From positions 186,001-250,000 of the forward strand of contig NZ_JAUTWS010000005.1 in NCBI RefSeq assembly GCF_030657435.1: 64,000 nt of DNA, given 5' to 3'. The notes under the pieces were generated by a model that saw only the letters and a list, made by a program, of their open reading frames with translations, made no database searches and was not told where the DNA came from. This DNA is from Paracraurococcus lichenis. GTDB taxonomy: Bacteria; Pseudomonadota; Alphaproteobacteria; Acetobacterales; Acetobacteraceae. The position numbers and the translations under genes were made by a program. Of the stretch, positions 14,943 through 22,426 are shown in pieces (the stretch's first letter is position 1; every line of letters begins with the position of its first letter).

Positions 14943-15533
14943 CTAGGGCCGGCTCGCCCAGCTCGACCCCTCTCGGCGCTCGGCCGGGCCGGGCGCCTCG
15001 GGCGCGCCGGCGGGGCCGAGGACCAGCCGGGCGCGGTCGGCGAGGCCCATGGAGTCCCAGGCGCCGGCCGGCCCCTCCGGTGGCGTGCCGACCGGCTCCG
15101 CCGGCGGCGTGCCGGCGCGGCGCAGCCCGCGCTCCACGCGCACCTGCTGCGCCGCGGTCAGTTCCGACCAGAAGCGGGTCAGCCAGGGGTTGCGCCGCAA
15201 GGCGTGGCGCAGGCGGGTCTCCTCGCTCTCCGCCGGCGCCGCGGCGGGCTCCGGCCCGGCGGCGCGTGCGGCGGCCGGCGTGGCCTCGGGCGGGTCCGGG
15301 ATCGGCGCCATGGCGACCACCGTCTCCGGCGGTGCCGCGGCGGGTTCGGGCGGGGCCGGCGGCGCGGGGGCGGGCGCCGGCGCGGCATAGCGCGCCGGAT
15401 CGAAGAGCCGGTCGAAGGGGGTCGGCTGGTACAGCGCCTCGCAGCCCGGCAGAAGCAGGAGCCAGGGCCAGAGCAGGCGCCACCGACGGGTGGCGGAAAC
15501 GGGCGGGGTACCATGCAATCCCATGCCCGCCAT
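14943..15533 (-). CDS. Pro/Ala-rich lipoprotein of unknown function
   Basis: About 196 residues from ATG 15533 (an ATG at 15524 and a TTG at 15545 are alternatives; none has a strong ribosome binding site). A hydrophobic stretch WPWLLLLPGC gives a lipobox. A disordered Ala/Pro-rich linker follows, then a helical segment (ETRLRHALRRNPWLTRFWSELT, AQQVRVERGLRR) and a polar tail. It is probably anchored in the outer membrane. The C-terminal helical part is the only section likely to fold. Family unknown. Confidence 0.6.
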   Translation of the reverse strand: MAGMGLHGTPPVSATRRWRLLWPWLLLLPGCEALYQPTPFDRLFDPARYAAPAPAPAPPAPPEPAAAPPETVVAMAPIPDPPEATPAAARAAGPEPAAAPAESEETRLRHALRRNPWLTRFWSELTAAQQVRVERGLRRAGTPPAEPVGTPPEGPAGAWDSMGLADRARLVLGPAGAPEAPGPAERREGSSWASRP

Positions 15534-15562
15534 AACGATGGGCAAGCGTCCCGGATGCGCCG

Positions 15563-15606
15563 CTGGAGCATTCTCGCGCCGACCGTGCGGCGTGAGAATG
15601 CTCCAG
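15563..15606. repeat. 13-bp perfect inverted repeat upstream of lipoprotein gene
   Basis: CTGGAGCATTCTC (15563-15575) and GAGAATGCTCCAG (15594-15606), separated by 18 nt, in the gap between the lipoprotein gene start (15533) and the TetR gene stop (15666). It could terminate the paa operon (minus strand) or be an operator for the lipoprotein gene. Confidence 0.5.
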
Positions 15607-15665
15607 GCTCTTGATGTGCAGAGCAGATCACGCCTCCGGGCGTTTCCACTCTGCGGCGATCGGCT

Positions 15666-16292
15666 CTACCCCGCCGCCGCATCCTCCCGCAGCGCCGCCG
15701 CCGCGCCGGGCAGCCCCTCCGCCACCAGCGCCGCGGCCATGCGGGCGTACCCGGCGCGGCTGACCGGCCCGTCCTCCCGATGCCAGAAGTAGTGCCAGTT
15801 CAGCATGGCGAAGACGCTCATCGTCGCCGGCTTCAGCAGGCGGCGGTCGCGCCGCACCTCGGGCGAGAGGTCCTCGATCACCACCGCCACCTCGCCGACG
15901 ATGGCGCGCTCGAGCGTGCGCAGGTTCTCCTGCCGCTCCGGCGGCAGCAGGCCGAGGCAGCCGATCTGCACCTGGTGCACCGCATCAGCATCGCGATAGG
16001 CCTCCAGCAGCGCGACCGCGACGTTCTCGAGCCGCTCGCGCGGGGTGAAGCGCTCGTCCGCCGCGCCGCGCACCACGACCAGCAGGTGCTGCAGGTGCTG
16101 CGCCAGCACGTCGAAGAGCAGTTCCTGCTTGTCGGCGTGGTAGTGGTAGAGCAGCGCCTTGGAGACGCCGCAGGCCTCGGCGATCATCGCCGTGCTGGTG
16201 CGGTCGTAGCCATGCGCGGCGAAGAGCCTCGCCGCCTGGTCCAGGATGAGCTGGCGCTTGTCCTCGTGGTCCGCGGCGCGCGGGCGGGCCAT
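15666..16292 (-). CDS. TetR-family regulator of the phenylacetate-type operon
   Basis: 208 residues. The N-terminal HTH spans about 10-57 (LILDQAARLFAAHGYDRTS, then IAEACGVSKALLYHYHADKQ); the C-terminal domain is helical and of TetR_C type. It is the last gene of the operon: its ATG overlaps the paaK stop by one base (TGATG). TetR proteins in this setting (PaaR type) sense phenylacetyl-CoA or related acyl-CoA esters and repress paa genes. The inverted repeat at 18956-18981 upstream of paaG is a plausible operator, giving autoregulation. The ligand is inferred from context only. Confidence 0.8.
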   Translation of the reverse strand: MARPRAADHEDKRQLILDQAARLFAAHGYDRTSTAMIAEACGVSKALLYHYHADKQELLFDVLAQHLQHLLVVVRGAADERFTPRERLENVAVALLEAYRDADAVHQVQIGCLGLLPPERQENLRTLERAIVGEVAVVIEDLSPEVRRDRRLLKPATMSVFAMLNWHYFWHREDGPVSRAGYARMAAALVAEGLPGAAAALREDAAAG

Positions 16293-17632
16293 CAGGACGG
16301 CGTCCCCTTGGGCGCCCTCCGGTCCACCACGCGCTGCGCCTTGCCCAGGCTGCGCTCCACCGCGCCGGGGTCGCGCACCTCGACCGTGACGGAGACGCCG
16401 ATCATCTCCTTCACGTGGTGCTCCAGTTCGCGCACCGCCGTCTCGCGCTCGGCGCCGGTCGCGCCGTAGTCGGATTCGACCAGCACCGTCATGCAGTCGA
16501 GCGGCCCGTCCTTCGTCAGCACGAGCTGGTAGTGCGGCGACAGCGCCCGGACCCGCAGGATCTGCTCCTCCACCTGGCTCGGGAAGACATTGACGCCGCG
16601 CAGGATGATCATGTCGTCGCTGCGGCCGGTGATCTTCTCCATCCGCCGGAAGCCGGGGCGGGCGGTGCCGGGCAGCAGGCGGGTCAGGTCGCGGGTGCGG
16701 TAGCGGATGACCGGCATCGCCTGCTTGGTCAGCGAGGTGAAGACCAGCTCGCCCTTCTCGCCCTCGGGCAGCGGCGTGCCGGTCTCGGGGTCCACCACCT
16801 CCGGGTAGAAATGGTCTTCCCAGACATGCAGGCCGTCCTTGGTCTCGACGCATTCGTTGGCGACGCCCGGCCCCATCACCTCCGACAGGCCGTAGATGTC
16901 GACGGCGTGCAGGTCGAAGGCCTGCTCGATCTCGGCGCGCATCGCCTCGGTCCAGGGCTCGGCGCCGAAGATGCCGATCCTGAGCGAGGTGCGCCGCGGG
17001 TCCTTGCCCTGCTTGCGGAAGGCGTCCAGCAGCGCCAGCATGTAGCTCGGCGTCACCATGATGATGTCGGGGCGGAAATCCTCGATGAGCTGGACCTGCC
17101 GCTCCGTCATCCCGCCCGAGACGGGGATGACGGTGCAGCCCATCGCCTCCGCCCCGTAATGCGCGCCGAGCCCCCCGGTGAAGAGGCCGTAGCCATAGGC
17201 GACATGCACCTTCATCCCCGGCCGGCCGCCGGCGGCGCGGATGCTGCGCGCGACCAGCGCCGCCCAGGTGTCGATGTCCTCCTTCGTGTAGCCGACCACG
17301 GTCGGCTTGCCCGTGGTGCCGGAGGAGGCATGGATGCGCGCGACCTTCTCCTCCGGCACGGCGAACATGCCGAAGGGATAGTTGGCGCGGAGATCGGCCT
17401 TGGCGATGAAGGGGAAGCGCGCCAGGTCCGGCAGGTCGCGGAAATCCGCCGGCGTCACCCCGGCATGGTCGAAGGCGCGGCGGTAATGCGGCACGTTCTC
17501 ATAGGCATGCCGCAGCGACCAGGCGAGGCGCTCGCGCTGCAGGCCGCGGAGCTCCGCGGCCGGGGCGCGCTCGATCGGTTCCAGCAGCCCGGGCGGCGGG
17601 GCCTCGCCCAGGCGGCGCGTGGTGGCGCTCAT
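16292..17632 (-). CDS. paaK: Phenylacetate-CoA ligase
   Basis: 446 residues, the family's usual length. It activates phenylacetate to phenylacetyl-CoA with ATP and CoA in the cytoplasm. Adenylate-forming motifs are visible: IHASSGTTGKPTVVGYT (P-loop), DIYGLSEVMGPGVA, and RTRDLTRLLPG; the C-terminal lid contains KITGRSDDMIILRGVNVFP. It overlaps paaI upstream by ATGA (17629-17632) and tetR downstream. The ring-epoxidase (paaABCDE) and ring-opening (paaZ) genes are not in this window, so the pathway must be completed elsewhere. Confidence 0.93.
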   Translation of the reverse strand: MSATTRRLGEAPPPGLLEPIERAPAAELRGLQRERLAWSLRHAYENVPHYRRAFDHAGVTPADFRDLPDLARFPFIAKADLRANYPFGMFAVPEEKVARIHASSGTTGKPTVVGYTKEDIDTWAALVARSIRAAGGRPGMKVHVAYGYGLFTGGLGAHYGAEAMGCTVIPVSGGMTERQVQLIEDFRPDIIMVTPSYMLALLDAFRKQGKDPRRTSLRIGIFGAEPWTEAMRAEIEQAFDLHAVDIYGLSEVMGPGVANECVETKDGLHVWEDHFYPEVVDPETGTPLPEGEKGELVFTSLTKQAMPVIRYRTRDLTRLLPGTARPGFRRMEKITGRSDDMIILRGVNVFPSQVEEQILRVRALSPHYQLVLTKDGPLDCMTVLVESDYGATGAERETAVRELEHHVKEMIGVSVTVEVRDPGAVERSLGKAQRVVDRRAPKGTPS

Positions 17633-18123
17633 GGCATGTCCTCCTCGGCGACGAGCTGGCCTTCGATGCTGCGGGAGAGGCCGCGGAAGCTGGCGATGGC
17701 CGCCCCGGACTCGTCGGTCACGAGCACGTCGTAGACGCCGCTCCGCCCGGCCTCGGCGACGCGCGCGGCGCGGGCGGTCAGCACCTGGCCGACCCTGGCG
17801 GGCCGCAGATAGGTGATGCTGTTGCTCTGCGCGACCGTGCGGCGGTTGAAGCTGTTGCAGGCGAAGGCGAAGGCGCTGTCGGCGAGGGTGAAGACGAAGC
17901 CGCCATGGCCGATGCCATGGCCATTCGCCATGCGAGGCTCGACCGTCATGGTGACCTCCGCCTCGCCCGGCGCGACGCGCGCGATGCGCATGCCGAGGCC
18001 CTGCGAGGCCTGGTCCTCCGCCCACATCGCCGCGGCGCAGGCCTCGGCCAGTTGCTGCGGCGTCCGCGGCCGCGCCGCGCCGGCCCGCGGCCCGGCGCCG
18101 CCCGCCTCCCCGTGTCGAGTCAT
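17629..18123 (-). CDS. paaI: PaaI-type hotdog thioesterase
   Basis: 164 residues with a single hotdog domain: GMRIARVAPGEAEVTMTVE, then NGHGIGHGGFVFTLADSAFAF with the catalytic Asp, and QSNSITYLRPARVGQVL. The first 25 residues are an extra Gly/Ala/Arg-rich extension. PaaI hydrolyses hydroxylated phenylacetyl-CoA intermediates that stall the pathway and frees CoA. It is ATGA-coupled to paaG upstream and to paaK downstream, so the three are one translational unit. Confidence 0.9.
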   Translation of the reverse strand: MTRHGEAGGAGPRAGAARPRTPQQLAEACAAAMWAEDQASQGLGMRIARVAPGEAEVTMTVEPRMANGHGIGHGGFVFTLADSAFAFACNSFNRRTVAQSNSITYLRPARVGQVLTARAARVAEAGRSGVYDVLVTDESGAAIASFRGLSRSIEGQLVAEEDMP

Positions 18124-18917
18124 TCCGGCGCCCCCTCGAAGCGCGCGGGGCGCTTCTGCTGGAAAGCGGCGACGCCCTCGGCGAAGTCGCGGCTGCGGCC
18201 GAGATCCTTCTGCAGCCGCGCCTCGAGCCCGAGCTGGGCGTCCAGCGTATTGCCCTCCGCCGCCTCCAGCGCCTGCTTGATGGCGGCGAGCGCCTGCGCC
18301 GGCAGCCGGGCGAGGCGGGCGCAGAGGGCATGCGCCTCCTCCGCCAGCGCGGCGGCCGGCACGGCGCGCCAGACCAGGCCGTACTGCGCGGCCTCGGCGC
18401 CGCTGATGGGGTCGCCCAGCATGGCCAGCGCCCGGGCGCGCTGCGGCCCGGCGAGGCGCGGCAGGGTCCAGGTGGCGCCGCTGTCCGGCACCAGGCCGAT
18501 CTTTATGAAGGCCTGGGCGAAGCGCGCATCCTCGGCGGCGAGGGTGATGTCGCAGGCCAGGGCGATGGAGGCGCCGGCGCCCGCCGCCATGCCCTGCACG
18601 GCGCAGACCACCGGCTTGGGCAGGGACCGGATCCGGCGGACCAGCCGGTTCCAGCCGCGCTCCAGCACCGCCTCGAGGTCGGCCTCGGGGCCGGTCAGGC
18701 CCGGCTCGGCCAGGTCCTGCCCGGCGCAGAAGGCGCGGCCGGCCCCGGCCAGCAGCACGGCGCGGCAGGCGGGATCGGCGGCGGCCTCCTCCAGCGCCGC
18801 GCCGAGCGCCGCGTGCAGACCGGCATCGAAGGCGTTGAGCTTGGCGGGGCGGTTGAGCGTCAGCACCCGGTAGCCCGGGCGCGTCTCGACCAGCAGCGGC
18901 GTCTCGGCCTCGCTCAT
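18120..18917 (-). CDS. paaG: 2-(1,2-epoxy-1,2-dihydrophenyl)acetyl-CoA isomerase (enoyl-CoA hydratase family)
   Basis: 265 residues, crotonase fold. The oxyanion-hole segments are GAGRAFCAGQDLAE and VQGMAAGAGASIALACD; the catalytic Asp region is KIGLVPDSGATWTLPRL. In the aerobic phenylacetate pathway PaaG isomerises the ring epoxide to the oxepin. First gene of the operon paaG-paaI-paaK-tetR; GGGAGG precedes ATG 18917. PaaB-like enoyl-CoA hydratases are hard to separate by sequence alone, so the assignment rests on context and the FCAGQDL motif. Confidence 0.85.
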   Translation of the reverse strand: MSEAETPLLVETRPGYRVLTLNRPAKLNAFDAGLHAALGAALEEAAADPACRAVLLAGAGRAFCAGQDLAEPGLTGPEADLEAVLERGWNRLVRRIRSLPKPVVCAVQGMAAGAGASIALACDITLAAEDARFAQAFIKIGLVPDSGATWTLPRLAGPQRARALAMLGDPISGAEAAQYGLVWRAVPAAALAEEAHALCARLARLPAQALAAIKQALEAAEGNTLDAQLGLEARLQKDLGRSRDFAEGVAAFQQKRPARFEGAPE

Positions 18918-18955
18918 GCGGGCGTCCTCCCTGTCCTTTGGCGGCATCCTTGCGC

Positions 18956-18981
18956 ATTCGCTGACCGCGTGGTCAATGAAT
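18956..18981. promoter_or_regulatory. Predicted TetR operator upstream of paaG
   Basis: Imperfect 26-bp palindrome: left half ATTC-GC-TGACC, right half GGTCA-AT-GAAT, centre GCGT. It lies 39-64 nt upstream of the paaG start, between it and the divergent MFS gene. TGACC-N4-GGTCA is a typical TetR-family operator core. The paa operon's own TetR is the likely ligand-responsive binder. Confidence 0.5.
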
Positions 18982-19027
18982 TTGCGGCAGCCGGCCCGGG
19001 CCGCCGGCTTCGCCGGGGCGCGGCGGC

Positions 19028-20254
19028 GTGCGATCCTCGGGGCATGACGGGATTCGCGCACGCAGGGGCCGACCGGGCGGCGCAAGCGAGGCGCGGCTGA
19101 CCGCTGCCCCGCCCCGCCATGCGGTGCCCACGATCGGGATGGCGGTCGCCGCCATCGGCCTCGCCACCACCGTGCCGCTGCCGCTCTACGGCGCCTATGC
19201 GGCCGCAGGGGGCTACGGGGCGGGGGCGCTTGCCCTCGCCTTCGCCTGCTATGCGGCCACTGCCGTGGTTACCACACCTTTCTTCGGCCCGCTGCCGGAC
19301 CGGATCGGGCGGAAGCCCTGCCTCCTGCTCGGCCTCGCGCTCGCCGCCCTCTCCACCCTGCTGCTGGGCCTGCTGCCGGGGCTGCCGGCGCTCGCCGTCG
19401 CGCGCACCGCGCAGGGGCTCGCCATGGGCTGCGCCACCGGCGCCGCGGCGGCCTGGGCGGCGGAGCTTGCCGGCGGCGGGGCGGAGGCCGGCCGGCGCGC
19501 CGCCGGCGTCATCGCCGCGGCGACGATCGGCAGCTTCGCCGCGGGCGGGCTGCTGACGCTGCTCGCCCTGCTGGCGGCGCCGGAGGCCTATCCGCCCGTC
19601 ACCTTCGCGCTGCATCTCGGCGCCTGCGCGCTGCTGCTGGTGCTCGCCGCGCGGCTGCCGGAGACGGTGCCGAAGGGGAATGGCGGGCCGCGCGGCGCCT
19701 GGCTGCGCCGGCCGGCCTTCCCGGCCGGGACCTGGCCGACGACGCTCGCCATCATCCCGGGCTGGGGGACGACCGGCACGGTGCTGACCGCCGTGCCGGC
19801 GGTGCTGGCGGCGGCGGGGCTGCCGCGCGCCGGGCCGGCGGCGGCCTGCGCCATGATGGCCATCGGCGTGCTGGCGCAGCGGCCGATGCGCGTCCTGGCG
19901 CCGCGGCGGGCGGTGGCGACCGGGCTGATGCTCCTGGTGGCGGGGGCGGCGCTGGCCTTCTGGGGCACGGCGGCGCGGGCGCTCTGGCCGCTGCTGCTGG
20001 GCGGCACCGCGGTCGGCGTCGCGGTCTATGCCATGATCTATCCGGGCGGGCTGGCCGCGGCCTCCGCCGCCGCGACGGGGGAGGAGCGGGCGAGGGCCGT
20101 CGCGGGCTATTTCGTCATCGCCCATGTCGGCTTCAGCGCCGGGCCGCTGGCGGTCGGGCTGCTGGTGGATGCGCTGGGCGCGCCGCTGGCCTTCGGCTTG
20201 GCCTGGGTGGCGCTCGCCCTCTCCGCCGCGCTGCTCCTCGCGCGTCTCCGCTGA
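19028..20254 (+). CDS. MFS transporter
   Basis: 408 residues if the GTG at 19028 is used; a GTG at 19124 would give 376 residues. Neither has a clear ribosome binding site. About 12 hydrophobic helices are visible, with the loop 2-3 signature GPLPDRIGRKPCLL and helix 4-5 motif ARTAQGLAMG. The family exports drugs or takes up small solutes by proton exchange. It is divergent from paaG and shares its regulatory gap, so it could move an aromatic acid or be co-regulated, but that is inference. Confidence 0.8.
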   Translation: MRSSGHDGIRARRGRPGGASEARLTAAPPRHAVPTIGMAVAAIGLATTVPLPLYGAYAAAGGYGAGALALAFACYAATAVVTTPFFGPLPDRIGRKPCLLLGLALAALSTLLLGLLPGLPALAVARTAQGLAMGCATGAAAAWAAELAGGGAEAGRRAAGVIAAATIGSFAAGGLLTLLALLAAPEAYPPVTFALHLGACALLLVLAARLPETVPKGNGGPRGAWLRRPAFPAGTWPTTLAIIPGWGTTGTVLTAVPAVLAAAGLPRAGPAAACAMMAIGVLAQRPMRVLAPRRAVATGLMLLVAGAALAFWGTAARALWPLLLGGTAVGVAVYAMIYPGGLAAASAAATGEERARAVAGYFVIAHVGFSAGPLAVGLLVDALGAPLAFGLAWVALALSAALLLARLR

Positions 20255-20317
20255 GGGCGGCCATGGCCGTCCCGCGCCCGTCTCCGCCGGACGCGCCCAC
20301 GTCCCTATGGCGCGGCC

Positions 20318-21370
20318 TCAGCGCTCGCAGCGGATGAACAGCGCGCTCCGCCCGGCCACCTCGCCGATATCGGCGGCGCCGCGCTCCGGCCCCGTGCTCT
20401 CGGCCAGCCGGGGCTGCAGGCCGGCGCGCTGCAGGAAGCTCAGCGCCGCCTCGCCCTTCACCGCGAAATTGATGTTCTGCGGGATGTCGCCGATCTGCTG
20501 CGCGATCCGCTGGGCATTCAGCTTGGAGACGATGACGCCGACTAGGTGGCCCTGCATGTCGAGCATCGGCCCGCCGGAATTGCCGGGCTGCACCGGCGCG
20601 CTGATCTGGAACTGGCTGCGGTTGTCGGCGAGGCCGGCGAGGCCGTTGATCTCGCCCCGCGTCAGCACCGCGTCCGAGAGGATGCCGGCGAGCGGGAAGC
20701 CATAGACCACCACCCCCTCCCCGCGCCGGACCGGCGGGCCGCTGCGGAAGGGGAGCACCGGCCCGGGGGCGCCCGGCACGGCCAGCAGCGCGAGATCGAG
20801 CTTCTCGTCCACCCGTGCCGGCGGCACCGCGCCCAGCCAGCGGCCGTCCGGCGTCTTCAGGATGATGCGGTCGCAGCCATCGACGACATGGTGGTTGGTC
20901 ATGACCCGGTCGGGCGCCACCAGGAAGCCGGTGCCGGTGGAGATGCGCCGCGCCTGCGTATTGGGCCGCTGCTGCTCCACCTGCGGCGGCGGCGTCACGG
21001 GCACCGGCAGCGGCGCGGCCGGGCGCGCAGCGGCGGCCATCTCGATCTCCCGCGCGGCGCAGATGTCCTGGTCGCGCAGCACGCTCTCCCGCCCGTCGGC
21101 CAGCACCAGGCGGAGGTCGAAGCGGCAGCCCGCATCCTCGGCAGGCCGCACGCGGAAGCCGCCGCCCGGGGTCAGCGGCCGGTCCGGCCGCAGCAGGTTG
21201 CCGCCCCAGTCGTTCGCCGCGCCGCGCGGGCTGCGCACCGCGTTCAGCACGGTGGCATCCGCCCCGGTGCGGTTGATGACGTGGAAGGGCTGCGTCTCGG
21301 CCAGGGCCGGGACGGCCTGGACCAGCAGGGCGAGGGCGAGGAGCAGGGGGCGCGGCATGGCGAGGCGCAT
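20318..21370 (-). CDS. Exported trypsin-like serine protease
   Basis: 350 residues from ATG 21370 (ATG 21358 also gives a good signal peptide, LLLALALLVQAVPALA). An N-terminal domain of about 90 residues (TQPFHVINRTGADATVLNAV, GGFRVRPAEDAGCRFDLRLV) of unknown fold precedes the protease. The triad is visible: His in TNHHVVDG, Asp in KLDLALLAV, Ser in QPGNSGGPML. There is no PDZ domain, so it is not a full DegP. It is periplasmic and may have a quality-control role. Confidence 0.85.
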   Translation of the reverse strand: MRLAMPRPLLLALALLVQAVPALAETQPFHVINRTGADATVLNAVRSPRGAANDWGGNLLRPDRPLTPGGGFRVRPAEDAGCRFDLRLVLADGRESVLRDQDICAAREIEMAAAARPAAPLPVPVTPPPQVEQQRPNTQARRISTGTGFLVAPDRVMTNHHVVDGCDRIILKTPDGRWLGAVPPARVDEKLDLALLAVPGAPGPVLPFRSGPPVRRGEGVVVYGFPLAGILSDAVLTRGEINGLAGLADNRSQFQISAPVQPGNSGGPMLDMQGHLVGVIVSKLNAQRIAQQIGDIPQNINFAVKGEAALSFLQRAGLQPRLAESTGPERGAADIGEVAGRSALFIRCER

Positions 21371-21393
21371 GTCGGCGGGACCGTGCCGGCCTG

Positions 21394-22164
21394 TCAATCA
21401 GTGCCCGTGCCGGTCATCCCGGCGGCCGCCGGGGCGTGGCGGCGCGCGGCCTCGGCGAGGGTCGCATGCAGCGCGGCGGTGGCGGCGCGGCCGCGGGCGC
21501 CCATGGGCTGCGGCACCGCCTGCCAGCGGCCGGGAAAGGCGGCGTCCAGCGCCGGGCGGAGCACCGCGGCGACGGCCCGGCCGATCACCACCACCCCGGC
21601 CGGGTCCAGCGCGGGCAGCATCGTCCCGTGATGCAGCCGCCAGCTTTCCCGGATCGCCTCGGCATGCGCGGCGGCGCCGGCCCGCTGCCCGCCCGGCCCG
21701 GCGACGGCGGCCAGCGCGGCATCGGTCAGCCAGATGCCCCGCCGCCGCAGCCGGTGCAGCAGCGCCGCCCGGGCAGCGAGGCGGGCGGCCAGTGCCGGAT
21801 GGCTGGCGCGGGTCGGCGGCGCGCTTCCCTCCAGCGCCGCCAGCAGTCGCCAGTATTGCGGCGTGCCCGCATTGCGCACCGGCAGGCCCGGGACCAGCGC
21901 CGGCTCGCCATAGGCCGGGCAGTAGACGTGGCGGACGAAGCCGGCCGGGACGGGCCAGTCCAGCGCCACGGGCAGGCGCAGGGGCATGGCAAGCTCGGCG
22001 GCGGAGGTCGCCATGTGGCTCTCGGCCAGCAGCAGCAGCCTGACCCGCGCCGGCCGCCAGGACTGCCGCCAGGCCTCGGCCGCGAGGGCGGCCTCCGGCG
22101 GCTCGGCCATCGGCAGGCGGGCCGAGAGGGCGCGGAGGGCGGCGGCGAGGGCGGCGGCTTGCAT
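21394..22164 (-). CDS. Uracil-DNA-glycosylase-like protein
   Basis: 256 residues, start ATG 22164. The arrangement RVRLLLLAESHMATSA, then VYCPAYGEPALV, then IWLTDAALAAVAG, then SWRLHHGTMLPAL, then VVVIGRAVAAVL, ending RWQAVPQPMGA resembles the uracil-DNA glycosylase superfamily fold, where a conserved N-terminal strand carries the base-recognition loop. The canonical catalytic Asp motif is not clear, so activity is uncertain. It follows the protease gene on the same strand (23-bp gap). It could be a UDG-like nucleic-acid binding protein or an unrelated protein of similar pattern. Confidence 0.5.
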   Translation of the reverse strand: MQAAALAAALRALSARLPMAEPPEAALAAEAWRQSWRPARVRLLLLAESHMATSAAELAMPLRLPVALDWPVPAGFVRHVYCPAYGEPALVPGLPVRNAGTPQYWRLLAALEGSAPPTRASHPALAARLAARAALLHRLRRRGIWLTDAALAAVAGPGGQRAGAAAHAEAIRESWRLHHGTMLPALDPAGVVVIGRAVAAVLRPALDAAFPGRWQAVPQPMGARGRAATAALHATLAEAARRHAPAAAGMTGTGTD

Positions 22165-22426
22165 GGCCGGAAGATGGGCGGGAACGGCCGGGGCGCAGCC
22201 GCGCGCGGGGGGTGCCGAACTGGCGTTGGCCCGGGACGGCTGCTTGCGGCCCGAACCGGCGGTCTGGGCAAGACTCCGCCATGACCGCAGCCGGCGCGCC
22301 CACGGCCCACGCTCCGATCTGTCCTGATTCGATTCGTGATGACGATTCACACCATTCCCGTTCCGCATCCGTGAATGGAGCACGAGCATCGTCCCGTTCT
22401 TCCCCGGGGGAGGGAAGGAGACGGCC

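Noticed and set aside
22336..22352. CRP-like site CGTGA/TCACA upstream of the multicopper oxidase
   Set aside because: Spacer is 7 bp rather than 6 and the first half-site is imperfect.
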